Positions 32,214-44,316 of a DNA stretch of 64,000 nucleotides are shown here, in pieces. How positions within the stretch are numbered: position 1 is the stretch's first letter; each line of letters begins with the position of its first letter. The position numbers were made by a program, and so were the translations under genes. Origin of the DNA: Helianthus annuus (taxonomy: Eukaryota; Streptophyta; Magnoliopsida; Asterales; Asteraceae); assembly GCF_002127325.2 (NCBI RefSeq), contig NC_035444.2, positions 87,266,286-87,330,285 on the forward strand, read 5' to 3'. Below the pieces are notes generated by a model, which made no database searches, was not told where the DNA came from, and was given only the letters and a program-made list of their open reading frames with translations.

Positions 32214-34202
32214 TGTAACACCTCGGAAATTTCGCCGTATTAAATATTGACACGTGCCCACTCTCAAATATGCCTAATAATTTGGACGAGAGGGACTAAT
32301 TTTGCCAAATTATGAAAGTTTGATTGTAGAGGGACCAAATATGAAAATCTTAAAATGTTAAAGTTTTGAAGGTCTTATACGGACCGCAAGGGTTTACCCT
32401 TTACGGTCCGTAAATAATAAAAATTGTTGTTGTTAAGCATCGTATACGGACCGCAAAGCTTTATAGCTTACAGTTCGTAAGGCTTTGAAAACCAGGGGCG
32501 CCAAGGAGGGGTGCGGACCGTAAGCCTAAAGGCCATACGGTCCGTAAGCACTGCAGCTGCCAGTTTTGTTTGGAGGCCAAGTTTCTCTACAACGCTGCCA
32601 CCTATCCCACACATTGCCACCTTTCCTCGGCTGTTGCCACGACCATGGACACTTGGGGTTATCCTAGATCACCTCTAACACCCGTCTTGATCTCCATTCA
32701 AGCTCCTCAACTATAAATAGGCCCTTGATCACATACTTATACTTGCCCATTTCTTTCAAACATCTCCTCTCTCTTATTTGGAAGTTCCTGGTCATAAAGG
32801 AGCAACCCTTTGAGTTCTAAGCATTCTAAGGATCACGTGTAAGTGTTCCTTTCCAGCTCTTTTCGTTTCTATAGGCTTTTAATAGCCGAAAGTTAAGCGA
32901 ATTGACTTTTTCTTTGACTTTCAGTTTAGGCCATTATAGTCCAGCCATTGTTCGAATCGAACATGGCTACGTGATCGTAATAAGGTTGGTGTTAATCCCT
33001 CAAAAGGGAACCTCCTGAAAATCACGTTAAGTTGGTTAAATGACGGGTCAAAGTTAAGTTAAATAAAAAGTCAAAGGGCAGATTTTCGGAATACTTATAA
33101 AATGCACTTGTAATTGTTTTAACTCATGTTTTTAACACTAAATTAGTTGGTAACTAATATTAGAACATGTCTAAACATGTTCAGACAGTCGTTTCCAGTT
33201 TATTTGTCGGTTCGCAACCGAAAGTCAAGCCGTTTGACTTCTGCTTTGACTTTCGATTCTGACCCGATTTAGCAACTTTAGCTACTGATTATTAGTTGAA
33301 TTATGATCAAATTATAGTATAGTATAACCCTCTGTGGTTATACTACATGATCATAGTCAGATTCTGAGTTTTTACACAAGATCTTATAATATGCTTAATA
33401 ATGACCAAAATGCCCTTTTTGTACAAAACATGGTTTTAATCAATGACAAACATATGAAATGAATTACCTACTGATATGGTAATACAATTAACATATTTTG
33501 GCAGAATGAACTTGTTTATAACATGAGTTTTTTTATATAAGTTCATGAACTATGCCATATTATAACTAGAATGCCCTTATGGTGAATAGTTTGATTTTAA
33601 AAACCATAATGGTCACATAAGTTGATAACCTACTGATGTTACAACTAAATAAAATGTTTTGGCATATTGAACTTGTTTATAACTCATCCGATCACCCGAA
33701 AACGCCTATGTGCGTATGGTTAAGCTTCTGTAACTAGTTTACGTAAGTTTACCGAAACGGGTCAAATCTTTTAAAATTCATTTCAAATTCTAGAATGTAT
33801 ATAGTTTTCCCATATTATACAAGTCTTAGCACTTGTGGGCATTAAAACTACATTCTATCCAGCCATCGCTTAATCAAGCGTATCGTACTGTTTTCATTAT
33901 TTTAAGTTAATCGGTCCAAGTCTGTGACTTGAATAAGACCCGTTAACATTCTAATTGGTTAGAATACCATTCACTCCAGGCTAAGGCATTCCAGTAGATT
34001 GCAACCAAGCTTAGTTAATTGGTAACGGCTGTGCTTATTATATTTTCTTGCATTGTAAGACTTGTTTAAGCCAGGTAAATACTCTTAACCTATTTTCCCT
34101 ATACGGGCTTGGGATACGGTATATTACTACTGCACGGTCAGGTATGGGATCAAAGACCAATGTGTCGGGAATCTAAATAATCTGTTTTAATTCGTATTGC
34201 TT
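32214..34202 (+). repeat. Gypsy element 2, 3' LTR (truncated at its 3' end)
   Basis: Starts TGTAACACCTCGGAAATTTC and matches the 5' LTR, keeping the 451 bp (about 32824-33274) that the 5' LTR has lost. Similarity ends near 34203 after TCGTATTGCTTT, where the 5' LTR goes on for about another 700 bp. The same TACGGACCGCAAGG-type dyads occur at 32377-32550. Confidence 0.85.
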
Positions 34203-34311
34203 TATTAAAAGTAAATAAAGAAACATGTTTTTTCCAACATTAGTACCGAAAAGGGTCGATTTTATGCCTTGTTTGATATAATTTATATGTTGTATTTTGC
34301 GCACATCAATG

Positions 34312-36190
34312 CATCATACTAGGAAGTCCGGAAAGTCTTCACCACTCATATTTGATCCAGAAATCGAGCGGATAGTTTGGCATACACGAGTATTGCATTG
34401 AGAAAACAAAATCTTACAATATCCAACACCAACATCTAAACCAATGGGGAACTCAGACATCCAGATAAGCAGACCGCTTCACAAGCTCAATTCTCACCAA
34501 CTCCTACTCAACCACCACCTAACACCTCCAGACCATCCGAACCATTACCTCACTTCACCCAGGCTACCACTACTCAAATTCCACCAATTCCACCACCGCC
34601 GTTTCCTAACTTGGATAATCTTCCACCACCATTGCCAAATCAATCCTCATCTTCTCAATATCCATCTGTCACTCACACATCTACTGCTCAATACACTTTA
34701 CCTCATGTGAGGATAGTTGCTGATGACAACATTATTCCACCAAACCAAAGGTAACCCATTAACCAATCAACCTCAATTCCTCTCCCAAATTAGCCTTCAC
34801 ATTATCAAGCGCCTCAGCAGCAACCGTTCTCAGGCAGAGCTTCTATGTTTGACTGAATGCATGATTTAGGGGAATTTGGATATGAATATGATGAATTCGA
34901 TATTTATGCGGGTAATCAAGGTGATAAGCAGATGATGAACTTGGAGAGTTACGAAGGGTATAACATGGGAGTTAGGTTTGATGAAAGAGGGAACCAAGAA
35001 CCAGCTGGATATCAACAATACGATTATCCACCTGGACTAGGGAACCAGTAACAAGGTAATGCGAGACCAATTAACATCCCAATACCACCACTGGTTCGGC
35101 AAATACCAATACAACAGATACCTACTCAGCAAAGACCGCTTCCGAGAAACATGGTCCAACCGGATAACCAACCTGAGGGTATTCCTAGAAGATATGATCG
35201 AGGACTGGTACGAGGGATCTAGAGCCACTTCAAACCCGCAATTGATAATAACCCATCATCGGTGATGATACCTCAACTACGGGGTCGATCGTTTGAAGTT
35301 AGGGAATAGTCTATACAAAGTCTACCCAAGTATCTTGGTTTAGCGACTGAAGAACCATATTTACACATTGCTGCTTATGATGCCCGTTGTAATACGATAG
35401 GGCATCAAGGTTTTACACCCAATGATGTGAAATTGGTACTCTTCCAATTCACTCTTGAAGACAAGGCACAGCAATGGTTCCACTCCTTACCATCTGCCTC
35501 GATCTTCACATGGCCCGACATGCAACAATTGTTTCTGGATGAGTTCTACACTCCTCAGAGGACCAATAACGCTCGGAGGGATATCAGGAATTTCCTACAA
35601 CAGTCGGATGAATTATTTTATGAAGCCTTCAATCGGTTCAAGATGTTATTGAAGAATTACCCACACCATGAATTACTTAATGCTTTTCATGAGGGGTTGA
35701 CACCAGAGGATGTACGTGATCTTAGTTCTATATCAAATGTCACCTTCGGTACAAACTATGAGCACATTGACTGGGATTACTTGGAGAAAAAGGCGAGCAC
35801 TTTAAAGAGAATGGCTGAATCTTCGAGAAGAGCTCGACATATGATGGTAAGGGCAGTGGAGAACACACCAGAAATGGGGGGACAAATGCCTATGTGTGGG
35901 CATTGTGGAGATTTGGGGCACATAGCTGATCAATGCCCTAGTATTGTGGGTGTGTATGATGAGATGAACATGTTGCAAGGAAATGGGAATAGGTACCCAA
36001 GCTTTCAAGGTAGTACCAATCCTTCCAGCCCCGTAATCAGAATAATTATCAAGGGGGCAATAATTTTGGTTATCAAAGAAACTACCAGCAGGGTAATGCT
36101 ACTAGCAATAGTAAGATCATGGAAATGCTGAAATCCTTGCAGCAAGAGATGCATAAGAGGAATCAGTTGGATGAAGCAAGAAGATAAAAG
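34312..36190 (+). pseudogene. gag: Athila-like gag
   Basis: Starts at an ATG (34312) reading MHHTRKSGKSSPLIFDPEIE, stops after some 30 codons, then continues as a proline-rich leader (about 34442-34754, PPIPPPPFPNLDNLPPPLP). The capsid domain is best preserved at 35427-36131: LVLFQFTLEDKAQQWFHSLP, FLDEFYTPQRTNNARRDI, FNRFKMLLKNYPHHELLNAF. A zinc knuckle CGHCGDLGHIADQC lies near 35897-35938. After 36030 the frame is lost. Several stops and shifts break it. The open frame starting at 34444 is a shadow of the proline-rich leader in another frame. Confidence 0.78.
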
Positions 36191-36399
36191 GATGAGATTC
36201 GTGAGAAGGCCATCCAATCACTGACTACACAGATGGGACAGTTAGGTAGTGAGGTAGCTACTCTGAGACAACAGAATGAGAAGTTGCCAAGTGACACTCA
36301 AACCAACCCCAAGAGTGTGAAGAATATACTAATAAGTGGGGTAAGTATCTTTCCTAAAAGTGACTTAAATGATCAATTTTAACCTCTTCTACTTCTCAA

Positions 36400-36591
36400 G
36401 TGATTGCAGGAGTAACTGAAACGAGGGAGGAAAGAAATGGAAGTGACTCAGGAGAACCGTGCGTTCCGATTTGCGTTGGGAAATTTAAGAACCACAGAGC
36501 ACTATTGGACCATGGAGCAAGAATGAGTGTTCTTCCAGGTATCCTGTATGACAGTATGACTTTGGTCCTCTTCACGCAGTTGACAACATAG
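36400..36591 (+). pseudogene. Athila-like protease fragment
   Basis: The words CVPICVGKFKNHRALLDHGA and RMSVLPGILYDS match the Athila/Tat protease region, where the usual ALLDLGASVSVLP shows D-x-G as the catalytic motif; here it reads D-H-G. The frame ends at a stop shortly after, and nothing retroviral follows. Confidence 0.65.
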
Positions 36592-37402
36592 CCATGTTTG
36601 CTGATGCGAGTTGAAGAAAAGTTTAGTAATTATTAGCTAACATATTATGAGGAACTTGACAATCTGATCTTGTGGAAAGTACTACTCGATAGGTACACTT
36701 TCTTATTCTGTGTAATTCAGAACCATTCAGGGAAAAAATACCGAAACAAAAATTATAGGAAATCAAAACTTGAGGATTATCACAGAAATTTTCACTCAGT
36801 TGTGTTATGTATGTAGTTTTCGTATAGAAATTTTTTGGTATATATGTTTTCGACCCTCCGTCGGAATCTCAAGCTTCGCCACTGTTTTGATGGTAAAACA
36901 TATATCATGTATTTCTATGAGATTTATAATTCTTTTAAGATTAACTGTGTCCCTCATTATGTTATTACTTAGGCCATGTTTAGTCATAAAGCCCCTTTGG
37001 GGGCGTTATGCGACAACTGGCGAAATGCGTAAAAGAGGAGCTTTATGAGACTTTATATCACAAGAGGGTGTAGTGATAAGGGAGTTATATAACCCCTTCA
37101 ATTATACATACATATGTATGTATATATGTGTTTGAGTGGGGGAAAGATGGTGCAAATGTTCACGCCGCTATGTCTATCGCGGCTCCAAGATTTTCCACCT
37201 CCATAGCGCCCCCTGTAATGTTGTTCAGGGGCGCCATGGGGCTTTATATTGAGAAATGGCGCTATGTAGCGCTCGACTACAGATATTCTTAAACTTCACT
37301 ATTTCCTTTGTTGGAGGATATAAAACCAAAATTTGGCTCAATCGTTGAAAACATTGAATAGTCCTCCAAAGATATTCGAGCTGAAAAAGCGTTTAAGGTA
37401 CT
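36592..37402. other. Spacer with possible MITE
   Basis: No gene. At about 36965-37300 the word ATAAAGCCCC (36986-36995) and its complement GGGGCTTTAT (37238-37247) bracket GC-rich, dyad-bearing sequence (CGCCGCTATG...CATAGCGCC...GGCGCTATG). This could be a small foldback element, but I found no target duplication. Confidence 0.4.
37400..37402. other. CACTA target-site duplication, left copy (ACT)
   Basis: ACT precedes the CACTACTAG end at 37403, and ACT follows the other end at 42688-42690. A 3-bp duplication is the rule for CACTA elements. Confidence 0.85.
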
Positions 37403-38275
37403 CACTACTAGAAAAATGATAATTTTTAACGCACTTTTCCGTCACAAATGCGTTACAAATTGACATTTGCTACGGATTTGCAATAAAACCTTGATGTTGG
37501 AAAAAGCCCCGTCGGAAACTATTTACTACGCAATTACTACGCAAATTTTAACGTATTTCCTACAGAAATATGGTGTTAGAAATTTGTGAGCATTTACTAT
37601 GCATTTTCTATGTTGTATATCAAAAAATTGCAACGCATTTGTGACAGAATATCAAAAAATTGCAACGCATTTGTGAAGGAATATTTAAAAAAAACAAAAA
37701 AAAAAAAACTGGAAAAATACAGTTTTTTTTTTTTTGCTAAAATTTACAGGAAAATCAGCAAAAAAAATATTGATAAACAAATGATACATCGGCCTTTGGT
37801 TCGACCCGTTAACAATAATCACCTTCAAAATTCATCATGCATCCAGATAACACTAAATCCCAAAATTTCCATAAATTCCACAACCAATTGCCAGAAACAT
37901 TATCAAATAAAAACTAATCAATTACCAGTCAAAAACGCGCTATCCGCTTTAATCTGAATGCTCCAACAAAGCCCCATAACAAATCTCCAGAACCAAAAAA
38001 ACCCTAGAAGTACAAATATCTTCAACAAAACCGAATCAAAGCTAAATCATTGAGCTAACAGCAACAATAATCTTCAGATCTAACACGAATCCCAATTTTG
38101 AGCTTCCGAATTTGAGGTTAAACGCAAAAATCGATAGGGTTTCAGGTTGCAAATTTTAACAGTGAAGAGCAATTTGTTCTTCCTGTAAATTGCTTCTTTG
38201 CATCTAATAATCATTAGGACTTGGAAATGGTTTAAAGATTTTAAATAGTATGATAAAGTTGATAGACTCACTTCT

Positions 38276-38775
38276 GAGTCTTGAAAAGCTGCTTCTACAT
38301 CATCAAAAAGTGTTTTATCCCCTACCAAAATAACCCATTTTAACAACTGTCTGCACCTCAGGAGCGACATAATTTGTAGTTCCGCACTTCGTGTGAAGCA
38401 AACCGTCGGCCTGCAAAAAAGGGACCCTAAAATTCAATATAAGATACAACACAAAGAACAGTTAAAAGTTAAAATGTTATATTTACCTCAACTTGTTGAG
38501 CAAGGGCACTCGATACAAAATCTGTAACTTTGAGGTTTCTAGATGCATCCAGAAGCAAATTTTTTGGCTGCAGGGATAACAAGGTTAGAAAGTAGTGAGA
38601 CTATAAATAATACAGATGTATAAAAAGATTCGGTAATAGCTATTAGGCAAAGGGACCCTTGAATATAAAAGAACTTTTACTACCTTTAGATCTCTATGAT
38701 AGATGCCCCTACTATGGCAATAATCAACAGCATTAATGAGCTGTTGAAAATGATATCTGGCTTCATCTTCATGCA
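38276..38775 (-). pseudogene. Captured CIPK (SnRK3-type) protein kinase fragment with introns
   Basis: On the minus strand, exon pieces of a CBL-interacting protein kinase occur in order. 38684-38775 reads [20 protein letters not shown] and RGIYHRDLK, ending at a GT donor. 38487-38567 reads PKNLLLDASRNLKVTDF then VSSALAQQVE, with AG acceptor and GT donor. 38355-38410 reads ADGLLHTKCGTTNYVAPEV after a GCAG acceptor. 38276-38325 reads DKTLFDDVEAAFQDSE, similar to a later CIPK exon, and ends at GTGAGT. The HRDLK catalytic loop is kept but the DFG motif is DFV, so the kinase would be inactive. An in-frame stop precedes the first exon. The parental introns are kept, so capture was from genomic DNA rather than mRNA. 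Confidence 0.85.
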
Positions 38776-38776
38776 T

Positions 38777-40217
38777 TCATCCAGGGTCCACCTTCATTAT
38801 TGAACTGTAACGTTATGTATAATCTTTCAACCCTGTATTAAATGGCAAGATTCAAAACTAGGGATGCACTATGAGCACAGTCTTTTTGAGTTGATGCACT
38901 AAAATAACAACTCTTTTCTACTCTAGAAAGTGTTTTCTTTAGGATACACATGTGCACATCCTACAGACCACATAGGTGTGCCTATGCCTAGTGGTTTCGT
39001 ATGAAAAAACAGTAGTTCATAATTGAGTCAAAGCATCCCTAATATAATTAATTTTATAATCTGCAACTACTTGTTAAAAAGAGTAGTAATGACATATATA
39101 ACATACTTTATTCAAAGTAGATGAAATCAACAGGGGACAAACCAATTTTTGAGCGATAACATGGAATCTTTCACTTTAATTATCTTCTTACGGTTAAAAC
39201 ATTCATCATTAAGATATAGCGGGCATCACGCATATCTCTCTATAAAACTTACTCTCTCTCTAGAATCTTGTATGTGACTGAATGAAGGGGAAGGAGAAGG
39301 TGTTTGTTTTAAATGTGGCATGGTGTTTGTTAGTTAGGGCAAAGAATTGTGAATTGTGGAGGAGAGGAAGGGTTTTATCTGTTGTCATAGTTTTACGGAA
39401 CATGTATGGAGCAGTCAAGAGGTTAGCAGTAACAGTAAGCATTATATAAAGCATCCCTGAAATGGAACATAAGTAATGACAAATGACAACAAAAAATATC
39501 ACATATTCAAATGCACTTCTTTATTCAGCATTGGAATTCCCATGTTGGCAATGTGAACTGAAGTTAGTTCAAGAATACCAGAATTTTAGCATACAAGTGT
39601 AGCGGATGCAATTGCATAAGAATATGTTGACCTAAAGAAGGAACAAATAGGTAACTGCAGGAGGTCACAGGCCTTGGTTCTGAAACCGAAAATCACATTA
39701 CTAGACTATATCAAAAATTGTGAAGCTACTGGACAAACAGTCATCAAAATTCAGGAAATTTGCAACTAATGAAGCACATGAGATAACAGAGAATCAAAGA
39801 TAATACATATCATAAGATATTCATACTCCTAAAACAATTAAAATTGATTCCAGCTCAATATTTTCGCCACAATTTCATGCAGCAAGCAATCACAAAAACG
39901 CTATATGATCGTAAACAATCTACCAATGAGTCATGATGTAAAACATATTCAAACAATCAACAAATTGAACAAATTAAACAAACAAAAGCAGAAATTGATT
40001 TACAGAAACAGCAGCAGCCGGAACAAATCAATCAAACAAACAATCTGACCTTAGTGGAACAAGGAGCAGGGGACGTGAAAGCGATGTATGGGAGCCGGAA
40101 CTGGACTCGTCGGAACTGCATCACATATAATCCCATTTCACATTAGACCCGCTCAATCAGCTAGAGAAAACCAGCAGTTTCCAAAAAAGGAAAACTCACT
40201 AAAAGAGATTTATTTAC
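38777..40217. other. CACTA interior between captured fragments
   Basis: No recognisable gene. A block GTATGTGACTGAATGAAGGG near 39268 recurs near 40940, each after a CTCTCTC word. Minus-strand frames here (such as 39260-39502) have no motif I know. Part of this may be intron or 3' sequence of the captured genes. Confidence 0.5.
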
Positions 40218-40425
40218 CTTATCCATATTTGGAACCGGTTCTTGAAGCTTCCTTATTCTGTCACTAATCCGAGTCCTCCTAACCTGTAAAAATCCCAAAT
40301 TAACTCACAACACTATACCCACTCACTAATCACCATTACTAAGCCTCTAGCACAACAAAAAAAAACAATTAACTAGCTAATTACCCTCTCAGCAATACTC
40401 CGAGGATGAGTCGCACGCCGCTCTT
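40218..40425 (-). pseudogene. Captured bHLH transcription-factor fragment (two exons and an intron)
   Basis: On the minus strand, 40385-40425 reads KERRATHPRSIAER and ends at a GT donor. After an intron of about 100 bp, the exact 66-bp exon 40218-40283 reads VRRTRISDRIRKLQEPVPNM and DK, with AG acceptor and GT donor. This is the basic region and first helix of a plant bHLH of the type with ...ATHPRSIAERxRRxRIS; the DNA-contacting His, Glu and Arg residues are present. One conserved Leu (LQELVPN) is Pro here. No second helix exon is recognised downstream. Confidence 0.85.
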
Positions 40426-41526
40426 TGATACAAAGTAAACAAAAATGTGCTTTGTGAAGTTGTGAAGAGTAGTACTTTCAAGTTCTCTGCCAAGTTTTTG
40501 ATGTTTTGATACTTGGGTGGCTTAATGTAACCTTTTGAATACTTTTTGTCTTGGTGCCTATGAGAACATTATTAGTATAAGCAACCACTTTGGCTTAGTA
40601 AATTGATGTTTGATCCTGTGTTTGGTAGATAGAGGTCACAGAGCTTATCAACTAATCAATAATAGAAGCAATAACAACCTAATATTTCATGTTCATTGTA
40701 TTTAACATGCTGGACATAATTTCATCAAAGCTGCAAGAAAGGATCCATAAACTGAAACCAAATGCAAAACCTAAACGACATGGATGGACAAAACTGAGCC
40801 TGAATAATGATTGCATTTGCATCTAAATATTACTAGTGCCTTAAAGAACATGACACTTCCTTTTTGAACCATTGTAAAGATAAATATACGCGTCTGACCG
40901 GTGGTTGATGGCGGAGACGTCGCATTTCTCTCGAATTGTGTATGTGACTGAATGAAGGGGAGGGAGAAGCTAGCTTGTTGTCTATGGATATTAGAGCAAC
41001 CTATAATGTACATACAGTATCTGTAGATGAGAAAATGGTCCCCATACCTGCATAAATCAGTGGAGTACAGTAATTTTTCTACTGGGTAGATCTAACCTAA
41101 CACTACTGACACACTATACAATATTCGTAGATGAAAAAGGGTCCCCTGTTTCTTCCCTTTCTGAATTACCACCTATCCTCACTCGGCCCACCTTGTCAGG
41201 CACCGAACCAGCCACTTGAAACGACCAGCATCCCGAATCACCCTGGCTATGACTCAAATACTTCACCAGTTTAATTAACTGTAAATAGGTTAAAATTTAG
41301 CTAAACAATCAAAGGAGCATATATCATCAAACTACAACAGCAAATAGGTTAAATTTTAGCTAAACAAGAAGCAATCTATAGAAACAAGTAACCAGTAGAG
41401 CACACGTCATACGAAACACTCATCCGTTCTACGCATTGATTGACACACACTAATAATCACACAAACAGAAGTGAATCTATACAAACGCACATGAAAACGG
41501 ATAGACAGACACTACCTGCATTATCG
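40426..41526. other. CACTA interior, no gene recognised
   Basis: AT-rich sequence. A minus-strand open frame at 40771-41013 shares the SLPFIQSHTQF word with the one at 39260-39502 because of the short duplicated block, but has no known motif. Confidence 0.5.
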
Positions 41527-41700
41527 TCATTCTGGCGAGTGTAAGAACGAGAAGCGTAACAGAGCGTTTAAAAGCAGAAGAAGACGACGTTTTGGAGCAG
41601 ACGGAGACAACGCCACAGTGCAACCAGTTCTAGAAGACGGAGGTAGAGTAATGTGCAGTTTCTCATGCCTGGTGCTCGACATTTTAGCAATGGACGCCAT
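41527..41700 (-). pseudogene. Small open frame in CACTA, possible third captured fragment
   Basis: On the minus strand a 57-codon frame opens with MASIAKMSSTRHEKLHITLP and has a Lys-Arg-Arg-Leu-rich tail (APKRRLLLLLN). Upstream at 41852-42000 another open stretch (MAVTTLICQRFIFKR...MLAGDTLTTTT) ends at a possible GT donor. The G+C is higher than in the neighbouring DNA, which fits exonic origin. I do not recognise either protein and assign no function. Confidence 0.35.
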
Positions 41701-42135
41701 TGATTATTTGGTCCTCTGTTCTGAAAACCTGGAGATACAAAGTATAGGCCGACACGAAGATAAGATAAGAGTGTGCACAAGCATAAACAAATTAGTTGTG
41801 ATTGTGAAATTTAGAGAGAGAGAGAGAAGATATTTTACGTTGAAATTACTGCCGCTGGCGTTATGAACGGTGGTGGTTGTGAGTGTATCTCCGGCGAGCA
41901 TTGTTTGGGGGTCCATTTGTGCCCTAAACGATGTGGAGCCAGGATCACTTGTAGTTCGTTTGAATATAAACCTCTGACAAATGAGAGTAGTAACTGCCAT
42001 TTGATGGTTTGAGATTAAATATTGGAGTCTGACCTCACTCCGTTCGTTTGTGCCCTAACTTCTCCATTGTTGCTGACGATTCGAGAGTGAAGGAAAATTT
42101 GGAGATGTACGGTAGTTGAAATACGGAATCTAACG

Positions 42136-42242
42136 GCAGCAATTCCTCCTATGTTGCCGACGATTCCTCGGCAGATGGAGTTCCGATCGGCATCAATTCC
42201 GCCATTGTTGCCAAGGATTCGTCAGCAAATGGAGTTCCGATC
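42136..42242. repeat. Two-unit tandem repeat, about 54 bp, in CACTA
   Basis: GC(A/-)(G/T)CAATTCC...GTTGCC...GATTC and GGAGTTCCGAT occur twice with about 85 percent agreement by eye. Confidence 0.75.
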
Positions 42243-42760
42243 TCCATGTTTGCTAATTTGGATCCAATTTGGAGTACTGACAGTTTTAAGATCGGGAATT
42301 AGGGTTACCGTTTGTTTTGAGATTGGGAATTAGGGTGTGACGTGTGAACCAAGAGTTTGATTCTGGGGAATGTAAAAAAAATATTTGGATACCTAAAAAA
42401 CCATCTGATTCCCCTATTAATTAAAATTAAAAATACAATTAATATTATTGTTATCTTGGAACAAGTATGAACAAGTATCGATGTTTACATATCTAACAAA
42501 TTTACAACCAAATTATGACAAAGTTAGATGTTTTTGGTTTTTGTTACTATTGTGTAGCAAATTTGTTTAAAAATTGAGTTTTTTTTTTTTTTTGTCGTCA
42601 TAAATGCGTCACAATTTTGTCAAAATTTGTGACGCATTTTTTTCCGTAGCAATATTCCATAGTAAAATGACCACTTTTCTAGTAGTGACTTGAAGTATTC
42701 TAAAATGAAACTAGTTTTTTTAAGGTACATAATATCCGACATTAAATTTGTTAGTTCTCA

Positions 42761-43208
42761 AAAACTTTAGAGTAAACTGCCATTTTGGTCCCTGAGGTTT
42801 TGGTCACTTTTGCCACTTTAGTCTAAAACTTAAACTTTTTAAATCTGGGTCCCTGTGGTTTCACTTTTATTGCCATTTTGGTCCAAAAATTAAATCAGCT
42901 GATATTTGGCTAATAAAATCCTGTTATTTTGTCCTTTTCCTCAGGGGCAAAACAGTCAATATAATTCTATTATACACATTATTAATTAAATTAATGAAAA
43001 CAGCTGATATTTGGCCATTTTGCCACTGAGGAAGAGGACAAAATAACAGGATTTTATTAGTCAAATATTAGCTGATTTTATTTTTGGACCAAAATGGCAA
43101 TAAAAGTAAAACCACAGAGACCCAGATTTAAAAGGTTTGAGTTTTAGACTAAAGTGGCAAAAGTGACCAAACCTCAGGGACCAAAATGGCAGTTTACTCA
43201 AAACTTTA
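42761..43208. mobile_element. Mutator-type MITE 1 (430 bp) with perfect 9-bp target duplication
   Basis: The element 42770-43199 starts GAGTAAACTGCCATTTTGGT and ends with the complement, and its arms pair over about 190 bp with few mismatches, making a near-complete foldback. AAAACTTTA is duplicated at 42761-42769 and 43200-43208. Nine-base duplications and long terminal repeats are typical of Mutator-like elements. There is no coding sequence. Confidence 0.92.
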
Positions 43209-44316
43209 AATCGAAAAAAAGACAAGTAATGATTTGCATCATATTGAAATTTATTGAAGAACATGAGTGACCGATATATGAAAATATTAAAAACTATTAG
43301 AAGATTTTAAAGTGCTTATGTCAATGTATTCATATTAGATTCGTGTTGGCTGGTGTCAACTTACTTGACTTTTGAGTGGATCCATTCGATATATGAGGTT
43401 AATATTTAGGTTGAAGTTGTACTTACAAGTTAAAGTTTATTTACAAGCAAATATCTCAATTAGAGGATAATCGAAAAGAGATGCCTAACTAGGGGTAATA
43501 TGTTTTAGGAATTACACATGCTACATGGCGGTAACCCTTATTCCTTTCGTTCTGGGAGATGTTTGAGCCTACTAGAATTGTTAGTTTGAATTGCAATAAA
43601 TTTTCATTTGTTGAGAGTAGGCCGTATGTTACTCTATGTTAGAACTTGTGTGGTTTGGTACATGCTGAGACTGTGGTTTAGTGTATGCACATTGACGATA
43701 AAGGCATTAGGATCCCTTTATTATTTTATCATTGATTGTTTATCTAACCCACCTTAGTCACCCATTTTGAGTCGTATATCCTTCATTTGTTACACCCCAT
43801 GTGAACTGTTTGATTACCAACCGTGAATGACGATGTGTGTTTATAAACTTGTAATCCGAAAAAAACAAAAAATGCAGCCAAATATATGGGTCAAACAACC
43901 AAAATAAGCGGCCGAGGAAAATATCTTAGTATTATATTGTTTAGTGTGAATAAAGATTGTCATGGTTTGGTTTATCCTTCTTTGTTAGCCATACACACAA
44001 AAAACCAAAACGAAATTCCTTACCTTTACCCAAATCCAAAAACCCGAAAGTCCTTTTGATATGCTATTTGTTACAGTGGAGGTGTGATTGCCATACAAGC
44101 TTATGAGTGCAAAGTATCATAATTGGTTATAAGCGTTATATATACAAGCACATTACACGCTAGTCTAGATAAAGCCGAGAGGAGTGCTTATTGTGAGGGG
44201 CGTGTTTACATGTGTGTAGTATCATAAGCATGATAGTTTTAGATAGACAAGTCTTGAATTGTTTTAAATGTACATCATTTACTTATCAGATTGTCAATCT
44301 CGATTGTGTCAGTCTA
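43209..44316. other. Spacer, nothing recognised
   Basis: AT-rich with no gene, no repeat pair and no obvious element end. One short open frame crosses into the LTR at 44317 and has no motif. Confidence 0.6.

Larger units (their letters stand above)
23029..34202 (+). mobile_element. Gypsy element 2, Tekay/Del-like chromovirus, 3'-truncated
   Basis: Plus-strand element: 5' LTR 23029-25265, primer site 25269-25281, extra ORF1 25452-26468, gag 27677-28830, then protease, RT, RNase H, integrase and a chromodomain remnant to about 32160, polypurine tract and 3' LTR 32214-34202. The pol order (PR-RT-RH-IN-chromodomain) is that of chromoviruses. The 3' LTR lacks its last roughly 700 bp, so no target duplication can be read. 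It encodes no intact protein. Confidence 0.88.
34203..36591 (+). mobile_element. Athila-like retroelement fragment (gag and protease only)
   Basis: A plus-strand internal fragment without visible LTR, joined directly to the broken LTR of gypsy element 2. It carries gag and a protease segment and ends before RT. It is a different copy from the minus-strand Athila/Tat gag at 10.96-21.9 kb. Confidence 0.7.
37403..42687. mobile_element. Complete non-autonomous CACTA (En/Spm) element with captured gene fragments, 5285 bp
   Basis: The left end CACTACTAGAAAAATG and the right end (reverse complement CACTACTAGAAAAGTG) form the terminal repeats, with a 3-bp ACT duplication outside. Subterminal zones carry repeated words in both orientations (TGCGTTACAAATT, GCAACGCATTTGTGA, TGCGTCACAATTTTG), the usual transposase-binding design. 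No TNPA/TNPD-type transposase is recognisable. The interior holds intron-containing fragments of at least two unrelated host genes, both on the minus strand, so this is a gene-capturing (Pack-type) copy. Confidence 0.9.

Noticed and set aside
34444..34710. 88-codon His/Leu-rich frame as a gene
   Set aside because: The neighbouring frame reads as the proline-rich gag leader of an Athila-like element, so this is a shadow.
36965..37300. MITE with defined ends
   Set aside because: ATAAAGCCCC pairs with GGGGCTTTAT, but no terminal repeat with target duplication could be fixed, so it is only mentioned as possible.
38684..40425. Functional host kinase or bHLH gene
   Set aside because: Both are partial, lie inside the CACTA termini, and carry a DFV mutation, an upstream stop and missing exons.
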